From Salminus brasiliensis (lineage: Eukaryota; Chordata; Actinopteri; Characiformes; Bryconidae), in the NCBI RefSeq assembly GCF_030463535.1, contig NC_132888.1, forward strand, positions 23,897,269 through 23,961,268: DNA of 64,000 bases, read 5' to 3'. Below are positions 62,146-64,000 of the stretch, piece by piece (position 1 is the stretch's first letter; each line of letters begins with the position of its first letter). The position numbers were made by a program, and so were the translations under genes. The notes under the pieces were generated by a model. It searched no databases. It was not told the DNA's origin and saw only the letters and a program-made list of their open reading frames with translations.

Positions 62146-62939
62146 TATATAATATAATATAATATATATTTTTTATCATATGGACCCAACCCAGTGTTTA
62201 CCATCTTACAACAGACACTGCAGGCATTGAAGGTATTCTCTGGCCGAGTCCCACAGAGTGCATTTTATAGTTCAAATTCAGACACCATGTTCATTCTTTT
62301 CTTTCCTAAGAGTTTGATATTGTTTGATATTTGGTATTATCAAATTTCACAAATTTGAAATGCTGAAGGATTTTGCAGACATTTGTTACCTGCCTTACGT
62401 TGTTCTTCATACACTGTTACAGTGCTGTAGGTTGCGAGTGACCTTCTCAGCTCAGCTGAGCCCATCCAGGTCAACAGGTTCAAGCTAGAGGAGCGAGGCG
62501 AGATGTAATACACACAGGACAGCGCAGGAGAGCAGAAGATGAAACTGGCTTAGAGCACATGATGCTATTAGTCGTCTAAATAACGTCTAAGCAATCGCTC
62601 TGCTAGAACTTTAGGCTCGGTGCTGAGTCACGGACACATCAAAGGTCTGGAGATTTTGGGCAGAATCCAACTTCATCAGACATTTTTTTTTGTTATAGCT
62701 GACACACAAAGCCAATATGTCTTTAACCCTGACTGATTCACATAGCCTGCCTCTATAATTGCCTCTATATTAACTAAATTGGAGTACACTGCCAAAGAAA
62801 GAAAAGCTAAACATCAGGATTTTTAATCTACACTTATTACTGATGACCTACAGATAGCCAAGCTTCCACACTGGCATGTACAGCAAGTGTTTACAACTAC
62901 TTATCTAGATATTCCACACTAATAGTCAGTGCTGGAAGT

Positions 62940-63420
62940 ATGGGGGGGTACACCCTTATTTGCCCATTAAACAAAATTTTAACTTGGCCACTTCAAGACC
63001 TTAATTTTGTTTCTTTTGAGCCATTCAGAGGTGGGCTTGCTTGTGGGATTGGGCCATTATCCTGCTGCATAACCCAACTGTTCCCCTTGGGTTCCATTAC
63101 TTATGACAAGTCCTCCAGGTCCTGCAGAAGCAAAGCAGACCCTGATCTTTACACCACCACCACCACCACCACCAGTGTGACTGTTGGTATGATGTTCTTA
63201 TGATACTGTTTTTTTAGCTTTACACCAGATGTAACAAGACTTCCAAATGTTCCACTTTTGACTCAGTCTATAGAATATTACCCTAAATGTCTTGTTCTTT
63301 TGGCAAATATGTCAGAATATGAGGCTAAGATGAGCCTAAGCTGGTTTGTGCCTTGAGAATTTTTGGTAGGTTGGCCACTCCTGGAACGGTTCACCACTAC
63401 CATTCTTTAAACAGGTTTGG
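62940..63420 (-). mobile_element. Tc1-like relic
   Basis: GGCCACTTCAAGACCTTAAT, TTCTTTTGAGCCATTCAGAG, CTGCTGCATAACCCAACTG and GTTCCACTTTTGACTCAGTC are reversed transposase text; the last encodes ESKVE near the first catalytic acid. Confidence 0.7.
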
Positions 63421-63660
63421 CAGTAATCATGCCTGGGTGTGGATAGTGAAATTGAATCCGGTCGTCAACTGAATTTGGTTAACTGGTCGATTTATCGATT
63501 ATCTGAAACTCTTTTAATGTGACAAAAAGGCAAAAATAGAAAGTACTTTTCATACTTTGAGTACTACAAATACTTTTTACATAATCACAGCACCACTGAA
63601 GTGTTACACATTACTGTACAAGGGAAACAGCTCTAAATATACCTGAGGGCTTGACCTTAC

Positions 63661-63961
63661 TGTTGCACGTATATGGCTCTTGGCGTCCCGTAGTTCCTGT
63701 CGCAGGCCTTCTGTGAGAGCGGTCACGGCATACTTGGTGGAGCTGTAGAAGTGCACGTCGGCAAAGTGCACCACCCGGTGTCCACTCATGCTAAAGCACA
63801 ATGACAATCTTCAAGCTCTGGGGAGATGAGACTACTGATGTAGAACTGTAAGCAGCATGTGACCACATTTCCATACCTGTTGATGTTGATGATGTGGCCA
63901 TCGTCAACATTTCTCTCTTTCATGGACTGATACGCTTCACGAGTGCAGACTGACAGCGCGA
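63661..63961 (-). CDS. dhrs11: Dehydrogenase/reductase SDR family member 11, two internal exons (partial)
   Basis: Two exons are clear on the minus strand: 63961-63877 and 63792-63661, with AG and GT boundaries and matching phase. They read LSVCTREAYQSMKERN, then DDGHIININSMSGHR, then HFYSSTKYAVTALTEG and ending SHIRAT. This is the catalytic part of a short-chain dehydrogenase/reductase: Ser in NSMSG, then Tyr and Lys in YSSTKYAVT (the YxxxK motif). DHRS11 is an NADP(H)-dependent 17-beta/3-alpha hydroxysteroid and carbonyl reductase. The N-terminal exons with the cofactor loop lie beyond the right edge. The C-terminal exons, expected to the left, were not found between here and the 3' end of the PLA2-like gene, so the gene could be truncated or its last exon overlooked. 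Confidence 0.85.
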
Positions 63962-64000
63962 CTACGATTTTTTCCTCTTATACTGAGATGTATGCATGTT

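Larger units (their letters stand above)
59960..63660. other. Spacer before dhrs11, no gene seen
   Basis: Holds a 30-base poly-A run at 60342-60371, a G-run near 60630, (TA)n at 62092-62142, a (CAC)n run at 63152-63174 and a Tc1 relic at 62940-63420. I looked on the minus strand for the C-terminal exons of dhrs11 and did not find them. Confidence 0.55.

Noticed and set aside
63661-63961. DHRS13, which is linked to this block in human
   Set aside because: The motifs NSMSGHR, YSSTKYAVTALTEG and SHIRAT fit DHRS11 and not DHRS13.

Overview
This is a vertebrate nuclear window, almost certainly from a teleost fish. The genes have GT-AG introns, coding exons cover well under a fifth of the DNA, and the rest is full of Tc1/mariner relics, tRNA-derived SINEs, L2-type LINE tails, (TA)n and (GA)n microsatellites and minisatellites, as is typical of fish genomes. 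An ostariophysan (characin- or catfish-like) source is my guess; the order cannot be fixed from the sequence alone.

Six protein genes can be supported. From left to right they are nek8 (minus, 14 coding exons, 692 codons, 1339-17945), tlcd1 (plus, 4 coding exons, 256 codons, 26258-33370), rab34 (plus, 10 coding exons, 259 codons, 37772-44259), an adenine phosphoribosyltransferase-like gene (minus, 5 exons, 204 codons, 45282-49370), a group III phospholipase A2-like gene that is best read as the fish proca1 (plus, 4 exons, 803 codons, 56564-59758), and two internal exons of dhrs11 (minus, 63661-63961) at the right edge. I assembled each gene by checking every splice site and reading phase.

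The order and relative strands of nek8, tlcd1, rab34 and proca1 match the human block NEK8-TLCD1-(RPL23A)-RAB34-PROCA1 on 17q11.2, as I recall it, so this is conserved microsynteny. RPL23A is not seen here, and an APRT-like gene sits between rab34 and proca1. Nek8 and Rab34 both act at the primary cilium. Tlcd1 is a membrane-fluidity regulator, and the PLA2-like protein is predicted to be secreted. I see no operon-like or obviously shared regulation.

Layout: 1-1.3 kb, nek8 3' flank; 1.3-18 kb, nek8 with introns holding Tc1 relics, two SINEs and a GGTTGCTAGG-type minisatellite; 18-25.7 kb, repeat-rich spacer with an 0.88-kb AT-rich minisatellite inside a LINE tail; 25.7-33.6 kb, a GC-rich promoter and tlcd1, with a nearly intact Tc1-like transposon in intron 3; 33.6-36.7 kb, spacer; 36.7-44.9 kb, rab34 with L2 and MITE insertions; 45-49.4 kb, APRT-like gene; 49.4-56.5 kb, graveyard of decayed transposons; 56.5-60 kb, proca1; 60-63.6 kb, spacer; 63.6-64 kb, dhrs11 exons. 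I found no wholly new system. The most interesting points are the catalytically intact PLA2 core of the proca1 orthologue, the altered PRPP loop in the APRT-like protein, and a Tc1 transposase broken by a single stop.
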